In this document: positions 51,670 through 61,012 of the stretch, one piece after another
Numbering within the stretch: position 1 is the stretch's first letter
Layout: each line of letters opens with the position of its first letter
DNA from: JAFCUW01 sp049897565
Lineage (GTDB): Bacteria; Pseudomonadota; Gammaproteobacteria; Burkholderiales; Burkholderiaceae_D
DNA length: 64,000 bases
Reading direction: 5' to 3'
Assembly: GCF_049897565.1 (NCBI RefSeq)
Contig: NZ_JAFCWM010000019.1
Span: forward strand, 30,235-94,234
Made by a program: the position numbers and the translations under genes
Notes under the pieces: model-generated
What the model saw: the letters and a program-made list of their open reading frames with translations, nothing else
Databases searched by the model: none
What the model was told of the DNA's origin: nothing

Positions 51670-52696
51670 TGCCCGCCTCCTCCGGCACGGCCGCGGCAAC
51701 CACCTCGTCGGCTTCGTCGTCGCCGTATTCGGTGTTGAAGCCGGACGCATCGAGCCCTAGCTGGCGCAGCCAGCGCACCATCACCGGAATCGAGCCGTGG
51801 GTGACGATCACGCGCGGCGCCTCGGTGGCCCGGATCGCCGTCATCAGGCCCGGCCAGTCGGCGTGGTCCGACAGCACGAAGCCGCGGTCGACGCCGCGCC
51901 GTCGCCGCGCTCCGCGCAGCTGCATCCAGCCGCTGGCAAAGGCGTCGCTGTAGTCGCCGAAGCGCTTCATCCATGTGGTGCCGCCGGCCGACGGCGGCGC
52001 AATCACGATCGCCGTCTTGAGTGCCGCCTTGTCGACCTCGGTGACCATTTTGGTCGGCGGCAGGTCGACGCCGCCTTCGCGGTAGACCCGGTTAAGCGGC
52101 TCGGCGGCGCCGTGGCAGATGATCGGGCCGATCGTCGGGTCGAGCCCGGAAAGGATGCGCTGCGCCTTGCCGAACGAGTAGGCGAACACCACGCTGCAGC
52201 GACCCTCGGCGGCGTTCTTGCGCCACCAGCCGTTGATGTCGTCGAAGATCGACTGCTCGCTCTCCCACCGGTAGATCGGCAGCCCAAAAGTAGATTCGGT
52301 GATGAAGGTGTCGCAGCGCACCGGCTCGAACGGCACGCAGGTGCGGTCCGGCTCGACCTTGTAGTCGCCCGACGCCACCCACACTTCGCCCTTGTGTTCC
52401 ATGCGCACCTGGGCCGAACCGAGAACGTGGCCGGCCGGGTGCAGCGAAATCTTCACGCCGTTATGCTCGATGCCGGCGCCGTATTCGATGCCGTCGATAT
52501 GGATGTCCTGGCCGAGGCGCGACTTGAGGATGCCGACGCCGGCGGCGGCCGACAAATAATGACCGTGGCCGACCCGCGCATGGTCACCGTGGGCGTGCGT
52601 GATGACGGCGCGATCGACAGGGCGCCACGGGTCGATGTAGAACTGGCCAGGAACGCAATACAGGCCCTCCTTGCGGACCACCACCATGTCTCCCAT
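51662..52696 (-). CDS. Ligase-associated MBL-fold exonuclease
   Basis: A 344-residue protein of the metallo-beta-lactamase fold with the beta-CASP-like layout of Exo proteins linked to ligase clusters. The metal site THAHGDHARVGH has H34, H36, D38 and H39, further ligands are in LHPAGHVLGSAQV and ASGDYK, and FVLSDHADW carries a later aspartate/histidine pair. By family it trims DNA 3' ends or flaps. It begins 9 bases after recQ and overlaps the ligase gene by 8 bases. Confidence 0.9.
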   Translation of the reverse strand: MGDMVVVRKEGLYCVPGQFYIDPWRPVDRAVITHAHGDHARVGHGHYLSAAAGVGILKSRLGQDIHIDGIEYGAGIEHNGVKISLHPAGHVLGSAQVRMEHKGEVWVASGDYKVEPDRTCVPFEPVRCDTFITESTFGLPIYRWESEQSIFDDINGWWRKNAAEGRCSVVFAYSFGKAQRILSGLDPTIGPIICHGAAEPLNRVYREGGVDLPPTKMVTEVDKAALKTAIVIAPPSAGGTTWMKRFGDYSDAFASGWMQLRGARRRRGVDRGFVLSDHADWPGLMTAIRATEAPRVIVTHGSIPVMVRWLRQLGLDASGFNTEYGDDEADEVVAAAVPEEAGNA

Positions 52697-52705
52697 GCGA
52701 TCCCC

Positions 52706-54409
52706 TCAGGCCGGGGCCACGAATTCGGCCATGAAAGTGCGGGTACTCTGGTCAGGGAACGAGATGGTGATTTCCTCGCCCGCCACAGCCTGCACCATAC
52801 CGACGTCGTACTTCGGTACCCGCACGCGCGCGCCGATGTCAAACAGCGGCGGCGGCGTCGGCGCCTCGACCTCGCGGTCGAATTCGTCATCGCGGATCTC
52901 GGTCAGCTCCAGGGCCGCCGGTCGATTGAGGCAGTTATCGCAGCGGCAGCACTTCTCGAAACCGGGCACGTCGTCGCCAAAGTAATCGAGCAGCACGTTC
53001 CAGCGGCAAAAGCCACTGACCGCGTACGACACCATCTGCTCGAGCGCCTCGCGGTCGCGCTCCTGCTTGGTCTCGTAGACCTGCGCCAGGTCGCCGAACA
53101 GCGCCCCGGTCGGTTCCGCCTTGCCCAGCACGTAAGCGAGCGCGCGGTTCTGGCGCAGCAGGCGGCCGTCCTTGAGCAGCTTGAGGCAGATCTTCAGCTT
53201 GCTGGACGCAATTTCCTCGACGGCAGCGTCGATGCGGTCGAAGGTGACCGGCTCGTCGCCGAGCAGGCCGACCACCACGTCGTACACCGCCTTCAGGTCG
53301 TTCGCTGTCGGGTAATGCTTGACGAGGAAGAACTGCTGGACGCGCTTGTCGTCCTGCAGGAACAGCAGCGTGCACCAGGCGTCCTGGCCATCACGGCCGG
53401 CGCGGCCGGACTCCTGATAGTAGGCTTCCAGGTTGGCCGGCACCTGCAGGTGGATGACGAAGCGGGTGTCCGGCTTGTCGATGCCCATGCCGAAGGCGTT
53501 GGTGGCGACCATCACGCGCCGTTCGCCTGCCATGAACAGGTCCTGGTTTTCCTTGCGCTCGCGCGCCGTCAGCTTGCCGTGATAGATGGCGGCGCTTTCG
53601 CCGGCCTCCAGCAGCGCCTCGTGCATCTCCTCGGCCGCCTTGACGGTGGCGGCGTAGATGATGCCGAAACCGTTTGAATCGCGCACGATGCGCAGCGCGG
53701 CGCCGACCTTTTCACGCGCGTTGACCACCTGGACGACGTTGTAATGCAGGTTGGGACGGTAGATGCCTGAATTGACGACGTTCATGCGCGGCCGGCCGAG
53801 CTGCTTGCCGATGTCCACGACGACGTCGTCGGTGGCGGTGGCGGTCAGCGCCAGCACCGGCGGGCGGCCCAGCGCGTCGATCGAGGCGGCCATCTCGAGG
53901 TAGGCCGGGCGGAAATCGTGGCCCCAGTGCGAAATACAGTGCGCTTCGTCGATCACCACCAGGGCAATGTCGATCTGACGCAGCACGGCGACAAAGTCGG
54001 GCTGGGTCAGGCGCTCGGGCGTACAAAACACGATCGCGTGCGAACGGTCGCGGATGCCTTCGAGCGCCACGCGCTCCTCCTCGGCCGACAGGGTGCTGTT
54101 GAGCTGGGCGGCGCGGATGCCCATCGCCTCGAGCTTTTCGAGCTGGTCTTTCATCAGTGAAATGAGCGGCGAGACGACCACCGTCGTGCCCTTGAGCATC
54201 TTGGCGGGAATCTGGTAGCACAACGATTTCCCGCTGCCGGTCGGCATCAGCGCCAGCGTGTCTTTACCGTCGAGAACGCTGTCGATGACGTGCCGCTGGC
54301 CGTTGCGCAGGCGCGCCATGCCGAACACGTTACGCAGCAGTTTGGAGATCGTGTCGCGGCGTACCGCACGCAAACCTTGGTGCATTAGTCGGGGGTCAAG
54401 TTTAGTCAT
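52706..54409 (-). CDS. recQ: ATP-dependent DNA helicase of the RecQ family
   Basis: A 567-residue helicase. Motifs: LMPTGSGKSLCYQIPA (Walker A 56-62), VVSPLISLMKDQ, IDEAHCISHWGHDFRP, ALTATAT, VATNAFGMGIDKPD and YYQESGRAGRDG. The zinc-binding part shows CRWNVLLDYFGDD and CCRCDNC. Instead of an HRDC domain the C-terminus has an acidic linker and a small SH3/KOW-like segment (DIGARVRVPKYDVGMV). This differs from canonical RecQ. It is first in the repair operon with exo, lig, lhr and pdeM, which suggests that all five are made together. Confidence 0.9.
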   Translation of the reverse strand: MTKLDPRLMHQGLRAVRRDTISKLLRNVFGMARLRNGQRHVIDSVLDGKDTLALMPTGSGKSLCYQIPAKMLKGTTVVVSPLISLMKDQLEKLEAMGIRAAQLNSTLSAEEERVALEGIRDRSHAIVFCTPERLTQPDFVAVLRQIDIALVVIDEAHCISHWGHDFRPAYLEMAASIDALGRPPVLALTATATDDVVVDIGKQLGRPRMNVVNSGIYRPNLHYNVVQVVNAREKVGAALRIVRDSNGFGIIYAATVKAAEEMHEALLEAGESAAIYHGKLTARERKENQDLFMAGERRVMVATNAFGMGIDKPDTRFVIHLQVPANLEAYYQESGRAGRDGQDAWCTLLFLQDDKRVQQFFLVKHYPTANDLKAVYDVVVGLLGDEPVTFDRIDAAVEEIASSKLKICLKLLKDGRLLRQNRALAYVLGKAEPTGALFGDLAQVYETKQERDREALEQMVSYAVSGFCRWNVLLDYFGDDVPGFEKCCRCDNCLNRPAALELTEIRDDEFDREVEAPTPPPLFDIGARVRVPKYDVGMVQAVAGEEITISFPDQSTRTFMAEFVAPA

Positions 54410-54625
54410 GAAACAACTGTATTACGCACGTGATGAAAATTCCATAGGACGCAGCCTACACGCGTCGTAGGAGGTGCTCTCCACCTCAGCTGTTGACCGT
54501 CATACAAGCCGCTTAGCGCTTGTCCTACAAGATAGCGGACACTTGGCCGATGCAAGGCGTCCTCGGCACGGCATACGATGTAGTCATACCGAACACGCTA
54601 CTAACGAATTTTCAGGAGAACCATC

Positions 54626-54742
54626 ATGATGCGCAAAATCCCAGTCACCTGGACCACCATCCAAATGGCCATCGCCGGCGCTTCCACCTACGTGGTGTGC
54701 GCCACCGACCTGCTGCGCGGCGCCGCCATCTTCATTCACTAA
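54626..54742 (+). CDS. Small 38-residue protein, unknown
   Basis: An ORF of 38 codons starting ATGATGCGC with a very good ribosome-binding site (TTCAGGAGAACC, 7 bases before the ATG). The product (MMRKIPVTWTTIQMA, then IAGASTYVVCATDLLRGA and AIFIH) has a hydrophobic central stretch that may insert in the membrane or act as a short signal. I do not recognise it. It stands alone between recQ (divergent) and the signalling cassette (convergent). Expression is not proven, but the ribosome-binding site is among the best in the window. Confidence 0.5.
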   Translation: MMRKIPVTWTTIQMAIAGASTYVVCATDLLRGAAIFIH

Positions 54743-54804
54743 GACCGCGCCGCGCTTCGATTCACGTCCTAGCCGAACCAGTATTGACATCTGCGCCCCT
54801 GTAT

Positions 54805-56019
54805 TTACACCTGCGCGGCCGCATCGCCAAGTGGTAAGACCAGCGTAAATGTCGAGCCGTTGTTGCCGTCGCTGGTGACGAACAAACGCCCGCCGTGCGC
54901 TTCCGACAGCTGCCGCGAAATCGCCAGCCCCAGTCCCAGACCTTTTACTTCGCCATTCGCCGCGCCGCGCTCGAACGGCTCGAAGATGCGCTGCTGGTCG
55001 GCAGCGGCGATGCCGATGCCGCCGTCGACGACGTCAACCCGTACTTCGCTGCCTGTAGCGGCGACCATGATGTCGACCGGCGTACCGCCGCCGTAGCGCA
55101 AGGCGTTGGTCAGCAAATTGATCACCACCTGCTCGATACGAGATTCATCCCAGCAGCCGGCAACGGGCGGATGCGCATGCAGCCGCAGGCTGCTGCCGTA
55201 GGCACTGGCCTGCAACGCCAGGTCGCTGGCGACCCGCTCGAGCAAAACCATCAGTTCAATCGGCGTCGGCCGGATCGACAGGCTGCCGCTGCGGATGCGC
55301 GATACGTCGAGCATGTCGTCGATCAGCCGGATCATCGACTGGATCTGGCGCTGGTCGCGCGCCACCATCGCCGGCAGCCGGTCCGGGCCCAGCGCTTCAA
55401 AATTCCCCCGTTGCAGCTGCAGGATGCGCATCTGGCTTTCCAGGAACAGCGTGTTGAGCGGCGTGCGCAACTCGTGCGCGACGAGCGACATGAAGTCGTC
55501 GCGCATGCGTAGCGAGCGTTGCAGCTCGGCTTGCGTAATGTGCAGTTCTTCCAGCAGCTGTTGTTGTTCCCGGCGGCTTTGCTCGAGCTGGGCGACCTGG
55601 CGCCTGCTCTCGTGGCGCTGCTGGTCGAGTGCGACGAACACGTTGACCTTGCTGCGCACGGCGTCGCTGTCGAGCGGCTTGTAGAGGAAGTCGACGGCGC
55701 CCGTTTCGTAACCCTTGAAGGCGTAATTGAGTTCGCGTCCGGCGGCGCTGGTAAACACGATCGGGATGTGGCGGGTGCGCTCGGTACCGCGCATCAGTTC
55801 GGCCAGCTCGAAGCCGTCCATGCCCGGCATCTGGACGTCGAGGATGGCAAGCGCGAACTCGTGTTCGAGCAGCAGCTGCAGCGCCTGTTCGCCGGAAGCG
55901 GCATGGAACACGATGCGCCGCTCGTGGCGGATCAGGGCGTCGAGCGCCTGCAGGTTGTCTGCCAGGTCGTCGACAATCAGCACTTTGCTCAGCACGTTGC
56001 TTAGTACCTGGGACGTCAT
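54805..56019 (-). CDS. Receiver-histidine kinase hybrid (response regulator fused to kinase)
   Basis: A 404-residue protein with an N-terminal receiver (LIVDDLADNLQALDAL, phosphorylated D61 in AILDVQMPGMDGFE), a coiled-coil linker (residues 128-170) and a C-terminal kinase with H182 in VAHELRTPLNT, the N box VVINLLTNALRYGGG and GLGLGLAIS. No sensor or membrane part is seen. The ATG at 56019 overlaps the cheB stop (ATGA). It is the last gene of the four-gene cassette with the CHASE3 hybrid kinase, cheR and cheB, and likely takes phosphate from the large kinase. Confidence 0.9.
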   Translation of the reverse strand: MTSQVLSNVLSKVLIVDDLADNLQALDALIRHERRIVFHAASGEQALQLLLEHEFALAILDVQMPGMDGFELAELMRGTERTRHIPIVFTSAAGRELNYAFKGYETGAVDFLYKPLDSDAVRSKVNVFVALDQQRHESRRQVAQLEQSRREQQQLLEELHITQAELQRSLRMRDDFMSLVAHELRTPLNTLFLESQMRILQLQRGNFEALGPDRLPAMVARDQRQIQSMIRLIDDMLDVSRIRSGSLSIRPTPIELMVLLERVASDLALQASAYGSSLRLHAHPPVAGCWDESRIEQVVINLLTNALRYGGGTPVDIMVAATGSEVRVDVVDGGIGIAAADQQRIFEPFERGAANGEVKGLGLGLAISRQLSEAHGGRLFVTSDGNNGSTFTLVLPLGDAAAQV

Positions 56020-56621
56020 TTTTTCTCTCCCAACAACTGCAGTAATTGACGGATGGCGGCCAGCGGCAGCACCAGGTCGGGCGTATCGAGGTCGATGGCG
56101 CACTGCGGCATCGTCGCCACCTGCGCTTCGGCCGGGTCCTGCACCACGGTCAGGCCGCCGCGCGCGTGGACCTGGGCCATGCCGTCGGCGCCGTCGTGGT
56201 TGGCGCCGGTCAGCAGGATGGCGACCAGGCTGTCGCCGTACGCGTCGGCGGCGGAATTGAGCAGCACGTCGATGGCCGGGCGGGCGAAGTGCACCGGCGC
56301 CTCGCAGCTGAGGGAAAAGGTGCGATCTTGCTCGATCGACAGGTGGTAGCCGCCGCCGGCGAAGTAGACCACGCCCGCTTCGACCGGCTGCTTGTCGGCC
56401 GCCTCCACCACCGGCACGGCCATTCGCGCGGCGAACAGCTCGGCCAGGCGGCTGTCGCGGTTGGCCGGCAGGTGCAGCATGCAGATCACCGGCGCGCCCA
56501 ACGGCACGGGCAAGCCGGGCAACAGCTGCAGCATGGCGTCGACGCCGCCGGCCGAACCGGCGACGATGATCGCCTGCCAGTTACGCGCGGCCAGCGCCGG
56601 CGTGAACCAGTCGGCGTTCAT
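56016..56621 (-). CDS. CheB-type methylesterase without receiver domain
   Basis: A 201-residue protein consisting only of the CheB catalytic domain. The triad is visible as S23 (IVAGSAGGVDA), H50 (CMLHLPANR) and D143 (LTGANHDGADGM). Classical CheB carries an N-terminal receiver that restrains the esterase; none is present, so activity must be controlled otherwise. It overlaps both neighbours by four bases (ATGA). The substrate is unknown because no chemoreceptor gene is nearby. Confidence 0.9.
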   Translation of the reverse strand: MNADWFTPALAARNWQAIIVAGSAGGVDAMLQLLPGLPVPLGAPVICMLHLPANRDSRLAELFAARMAVPVVEAADKQPVEAGVVYFAGGGYHLSIEQDRTFSLSCEAPVHFARPAIDVLLNSAADAYGDSLVAILLTGANHDGADGMAQVHARGGLTVVQDPAEAQVATMPQCAIDLDTPDLVLPLAAIRQLLQLLGEKK

Positions 56622-57466
56622 GGCGCCAGCTTCCGGTACACGCGGTCACGCTTGGCGACCGGCTCGAAGCGCTCGCCGAAGGCGGAAAACTCGATGCTCT
56701 CCTTGCTGCCAAGGGCGAGGTAGCCGCGGTGGCACAGCGACTCGTGGAACAGCCCGAACACGCGGTCCTGCAGGCGCTTGTTAAAGTAGATCATGACGTT
56801 GCGGCAGCTGACCAGGTGGGTCTCGGCGAACACGCTGTCGGTCGACAGGCTGTGGTCGGCGAAGGTGACGTTGTCCATCAGCGTCTTGTCGAACAGGGCA
56901 CCGCCGTAAGCGGCAGTGTAATAGTCGGAAAAGGCGCGCTTGCCGCCGGCGGCCTGGTAGTTCCCGGTGTACAGCTGCATCTGCTCGAGCGGGAACACGC
57001 CGCGCCTGGCCGTCTCGAGCGACTGCGGGTTGATGTCGGTGGCGTAGACGATGGCGCGTTCGAGCAGGCCTTCCTCGCGCAGCATGATGGCCATCGAATA
57101 GACTTCCTGCCCTGTGCTGCAGCCGGCGATCCAGATCTTCAGCGACGGGTAGGTGCGCAGCACGGGCACGACGTGCTCGCGCAGCGCGGCGTAAAACGAC
57201 GGGTCGCGAAACATCTCGGTGACGGGAATGGTCAGGTATTGCAGCAGCTGGGAGAACGCGGCCGGGTCGTGCATCACGCGCGCCTGCAGCGCCGAGATGG
57301 AATCGCAGTCCATCTCGCGCAGCGCGTGCAGCACGCGGCGCTTCTGCGACGCCCCGGTGTAATCGCGGAAGTCGTAGTTGTACTGCAGGTAGACGGCCTC
57401 GATCAGCATGCGCAGTTCGATGTCGATGGCCGCCAGCTGTGGTTTCAAATTCGTCAAATGCGTCAA
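56618..57466 (-). CDS. CheR-type protein-glutamate methyltransferase
   Basis: A 282-residue methyltransferase: an N-terminal helical CheR_N domain (YNYDFRDYTGASQKRRV) and the SAM-binding domain with IWIAGCSTGQEVYSMAIML, YATDINPQSLETAR and SCRNVMIYFNK. It would methylate glutamates of a receptor or other target. It starts within the last bases of the hybrid kinase gene and ends overlapping cheB. CheB/CheR pairs next to hybrid kinases are known in signalling cassettes that control functions other than swimming. Confidence 0.92.
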   Translation of the reverse strand: MTHLTNLKPQLAAIDIELRMLIEAVYLQYNYDFRDYTGASQKRRVLHALREMDCDSISALQARVMHDPAAFSQLLQYLTIPVTEMFRDPSFYAALREHVVPVLRTYPSLKIWIAGCSTGQEVYSMAIMLREEGLLERAIVYATDINPQSLETARRGVFPLEQMQLYTGNYQAAGGKRAFSDYYTAAYGGALFDKTLMDNVTFADHSLSTDSVFAETHLVSCRNVMIYFNKRLQDRVFGLFHESLCHRGYLALGSKESIEFSAFGERFEPVAKRDRVYRKLAP

Positions 57467-60400
57467 ATGCGGTCCAGGTTAGGCATCCATACGCGCAGCA
57501 GCGAGTACAGGCGGGTCAGGTCGATCGGCTTGGCCAGGTAGTCGTTGGCGCCGGCGGCGAGGCACTGCTCCTGGTCGTCCTTCATCGCCTTGGCGGTGAT
57601 GGCGATGATCGGCAGGCGCGCATAGCGGCCGTCGGCGCGGATGCGACGCATCGCTTCGAGGCCATCCATCCCGGGCATCATGATGTCCATCAGGACCAGG
57701 TCGATGGTGGCCACTTCATCGAGCTTGCTGATCGCCTCGAAGCCGTTGCGGCCGATTTCGACCTTGGCGCCGCGCTGCTCGAGCGCGCTGGTCAGCGCGA
57801 ACACGTTGCGCACGTCGTCGTCGACCAGCAGGATGGTGCGCCCTTCGAACACGCGGTCGCGCCCGCGCACGGTCTTGAGCATGCCCTGTCGTTCGGTCGA
57901 CAGCTTGGCTTCGACCTTGTGCAGGAACAGGGTCACTTCGTCGAGCAGGCGCTCGGGCGAACGGGCGCCCTTGATGATGATCGAACGCGAATACTTGAGC
58001 AGGTCGTGTTCCTCGGCGCGCGTCAGGTTGCGGCCGGTGTAGACGATCACCGGCGGGAACGAGCACAGGTCCTCGGCGGACATGCGTTCGAGCAATTCGT
58101 CGCCCTGCATGTCGGGCAGCTTCAGGTCGATGATCATGCAGTCGAACACCTTCGCGCGCAGCAGCGCCAGCGCTTCCTCGCCGGAGCCGACGGCGGCGAT
58201 TTCGACGTCGCTGTCGGCGATCAGCGCGACCACGCTTTCGCGCTGGCGGACGTCGTCCTCGACCAGCAGGATGCGCTTGATCTTCTGGGTGAATTTCTCC
58301 TCGAGCTTGTGGAACACCGCTTCGAGGTCTTCACGGGTGGCCGGCTTGAGCGCGTAGCCGATGGCGCCGAGGCTGAGCGCTTCGCCGCCGTTGTCGTTGC
58401 TGGAGACGACGTGCACCGGGATGTGACGGGTCTGTGGATTCTCCTTCAGCAGCTGCAGCACCGACAGGCCGGAGCGGTCGGGCAGGCGCATGTCGAGCAG
58501 GATCGCATCGGGCATGTGCTGGCCGGCCAGCTGCAGCCCTTCGGCGCCGGTCAGGCCGACCAGGCAGCGGTAACCCATTTCGTGGGCCAGCTGGAACAGG
58601 ATGCCGGCAAAAGCCGGCTCGTCCTCGATCACCAGCACCGAGCGGGTGGCATCGGCAGCCGGCGTGGCGCGGTCGTCGTCGAAACTGGCAGTGAGGACGT
58701 GGGCAGCGGCCGCGGGCGCCGGCGCCAGCGACGCCGGGACCGGCGGCGCCAGTTCCGGCGCCGCCGATGACGCCTCGGCCGGGCAGGTGCGCGGCAGCAC
58801 CAGCGTGAACGTGCTGCCGGCGCCTGGCGTGCTGGCGATGCTGATCTCGCCGCCGAGCAGTGCGCTCAGGTTGCGCGAAATCGACAGGCCCAGACCGGTG
58901 CCGCCAAAGCGGCGGCTGGTGGTGCCGTCGGCCTGGTGGAAGGCGTCGAAAATCTTTTGCTGCTGTTCTTCGGCGATGCCGATACCGGAATCGACGACGT
59001 CGAAGCGTACCGGGCCGCCAGGCGTGCTGCTCACGTTGAGCGACACGGCGCCGCTGTCGGTGAACTTGACCGCGTTCGACAGCAGGTTCTTGAGGATCTG
59101 TTCGAGCCGCTGGCGGTCGGTCCACACGGTGGCAGGCACGGACGGGTCGACCTGCACGGTGAAGCTGAGCTGCTTTTGCAGCGCGATCGGTTCGAACGTC
59201 GACGCCAGGTTGTCGACCACGCGGCGCAGCGGCAGCGATTCGAGCACCAGTTCAAGCTTGCCCGCCTCAACCTTGGAAATGTCCAGGATGTCGTTGATCA
59301 GGTGCAGCAGGTCGTTGCCGGCCGAATAGATCGTCTGGGCGAAGCGGACCTGCTCAACGCTGAGGTTGCCGTTGACGTTGTCCGACAGCAGCTTGGCCAG
59401 GATCAGCGAACTGTTCAGCGGCGTGCGCAGCTCGTGCGACATATTGGCCAGGAACTCCGACTTGTAGCGGCTGGCCCGCTCGAGGTCGAGCGCGCGCTGG
59501 CGCAACTGGTCTTGCGCCTCGTTGAGCGCGACGTTCTTGGCGTCGAGGCTGACGGCCTGCTCGGACAGCTGGTCGTTGGTCTGCTCCAGCTCGGCCTGCT
59601 GGTTTTCCAGGTTCGAGCGCGATTCTTCCAGCACGCGCGACTGCTCTTCGAGCTCCTCGTTGGCCGTGCGCAGCTCTTCCTGCTGGACCTGCAGCTCCTC
59701 GTTGAGCTGCTGGGTTTCGGCGAGCGACTCCTGCAGCCGCTGGCGATAGCTGGCGGCGGCCACGCCGGCGCCGATGCCGTCACCGACGAGCGCCAGGAAA
59801 TCATGCTCGCGCCGTCCGGTCGGATGCAGGAAGCCGATCTCGATGACGCCGTTAATCTCGCCTTCGTTGCGGAACGGCGCGATCAGCAACTGGCGCGGCG
59901 CGCTGCGACCGAGTCCCGACGACACCTTGATGTAATCGGCCGGCAGCTCGTCGACGACGATGGCGCGGTCCTCGCGCACGGCCTGGCCGAGCAAGGACTC
60001 GCCCGGCTTGAAGACCTGCTGCTGGCCGGCCCATGATTCGGAAAAGCCGTAGGTGGCGACGCGCCGCAGCGCGCCGCCGTCTTCGCGCACGTACAGCGCC
60101 GCGACCATGCCGTCGACGTAGCGGGCGACATGGTCGAGCGTGGCCTGGCTCATCTGTGCCATCGCGTGGTGGCCGGCCATTTTCATCGCCAGTTCCGACT
60201 GGCCGGTGCGCAGCCAGCCCTGGTCTTCGAGCAGGTCGGTGTGGGCGCGCTGCTGGTCGATCGCCTTGGTGTAAGAAGTGGACAGGGCCACCAGTTCGCG
60301 GCGCCCGAAGATGGCCAGCATGCCGGCCACGGACAGGCTAAACAGCAGGAACAGGCCGACCGACCAGCCGGTGACGTTGCGCGACGAGTCGCTGCGTTCC

Positions 60401-60906
60401 TGCAGCAGGCGCTGTTCGACATCGAGGAAACCGGCGAACTGGCGCCGCACTTCGTCGGTCAGCGACTTACCGCGCCCGCTCTTGACCATCGGCACGTAGT
60501 CGCCGCCCTGTCGGCGCACGGCGATCGCCTCGTGGGCGAAGTCTTCCCACAGCTTTTGCGCGGCCTGAACCTTGTGCAGGCGCGACACCTGCGCCGGGTT
60601 GTCGCGCACCTCGTTGGCCAGCGCGGCGATCGCGGACTCGATGCGCGGCTTGGCCAGCTGGTACGGCGCCAGGAACGACTCGTCGCCGGAAATGAGGAAG
60701 CCGCGCATGCCCGTTTCCATCTCGGCCGACAACTTGCTGACCTCGTTGGCGTCACCGATGACGCGCTGGGAATGCTCGACCCAGGTGAGCACACTGATCA
60801 GATAGACAATGATGACGACGAACACCGCGGCGCTGAGAATGCCGACTGCCAGCGGCAAGGCGACGTTGCGCGCGAGGATGCGCCGAAACTGGCTGTTATC
60901 GATCAT
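57463..60906 (-). CDS. CHASE3-GAF hybrid histidine kinase with three receivers
   Basis: An 1147-residue membrane kinase. Two membrane helices (residues 18-42 and 181-200) enclose a periplasmic CHASE3 domain (45-175). A GAF domain (about 245-385), a long coiled coil (390-480) and the kinase core follow, with H491 in MSHELRTPLN, an N box LLSNAVKFTDSG and GLGLSISRNL. Three receivers end the protein: phosphorylatable aspartates lie in LLDMRLPDRSG, MIIDLKLPDMQG and VLMDIMMPGMDG. It heads the cassette with cheR, cheB and the receiver-kinase, each overlapping by four bases, which points to a fixed stoichiometry. The signal is unknown. Confidence 0.93.
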   Translation of the reverse strand: MIDNSQFRRILARNVALPLAVGILSAAVFVVIIVYLISVLTWVEHSQRVIGDANEVSKLSAEMETGMRGFLISGDESFLAPYQLAKPRIESAIAALANEVRDNPAQVSRLHKVQAAQKLWEDFAHEAIAVRRQGGDYVPMVKSGRGKSLTDEVRRQFAGFLDVEQRLLQERSDSSRNVTGWSVGLFLLFSLSVAGMLAIFGRRELVALSTSYTKAIDQQRAHTDLLEDQGWLRTGQSELAMKMAGHHAMAQMSQATLDHVARYVDGMVAALYVREDGGALRRVATYGFSESWAGQQQVFKPGESLLGQAVREDRAIVVDELPADYIKVSSGLGRSAPRQLLIAPFRNEGEINGVIEIGFLHPTGRREHDFLALVGDGIGAGVAAASYRQRLQESLAETQQLNEELQVQQEELRTANEELEEQSRVLEESRSNLENQQAELEQTNDQLSEQAVSLDAKNVALNEAQDQLRQRALDLERASRYKSEFLANMSHELRTPLNSSLILAKLLSDNVNGNLSVEQVRFAQTIYSAGNDLLHLINDILDISKVEAGKLELVLESLPLRRVVDNLASTFEPIALQKQLSFTVQVDPSVPATVWTDRQRLEQILKNLLSNAVKFTDSGAVSLNVSSTPGGPVRFDVVDSGIGIAEEQQQKIFDAFHQADGTTSRRFGGTGLGLSISRNLSALLGGEISIASTPGAGSTFTLVLPRTCPAEASSAAPELAPPVPASLAPAPAAAAHVLTASFDDDRATPAADATRSVLVIEDEPAFAGILFQLAHEMGYRCLVGLTGAEGLQLAGQHMPDAILLDMRLPDRSGLSVLQLLKENPQTRHIPVHVVSSNDNGGEALSLGAIGYALKPATREDLEAVFHKLEEKFTQKIKRILLVEDDVRQRESVVALIADSDVEIAAVGSGEEALALLRAKVFDCMIIDLKLPDMQGDELLERMSAEDLCSFPPVIVYTGRNLTRAEEHDLLKYSRSIIIKGARSPERLLDEVTLFLHKVEAKLSTERQGMLKTVRGRDRVFEGRTILLVDDDVRNVFALTSALEQRGAKVEIGRNGFEAISKLDEVATIDLVLMDIMMPGMDGLEAMRRIRADGRYARLPIIAITAKAMKDDQEQCLAAGANDYLAKPIDLTRLYSLLRVWMPNLDRI

Positions 60907-61012
60907 GTGCCGTAGAACCTGCTGGTTATCAGAATTGGCGATAGTTTAACAAAGATGCGCCGTCGGCAGTGACGCAAAGAGCACGTTTGCGCAGAGCAAC
61001 ATTGAATCATTC

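Noticed and set aside
54416..54432. Possible LexA site near the recQ start (CTGTATTACGCACGTG)
   Set aside because: Only the left half CTGT matches; the right half ACAG is absent.
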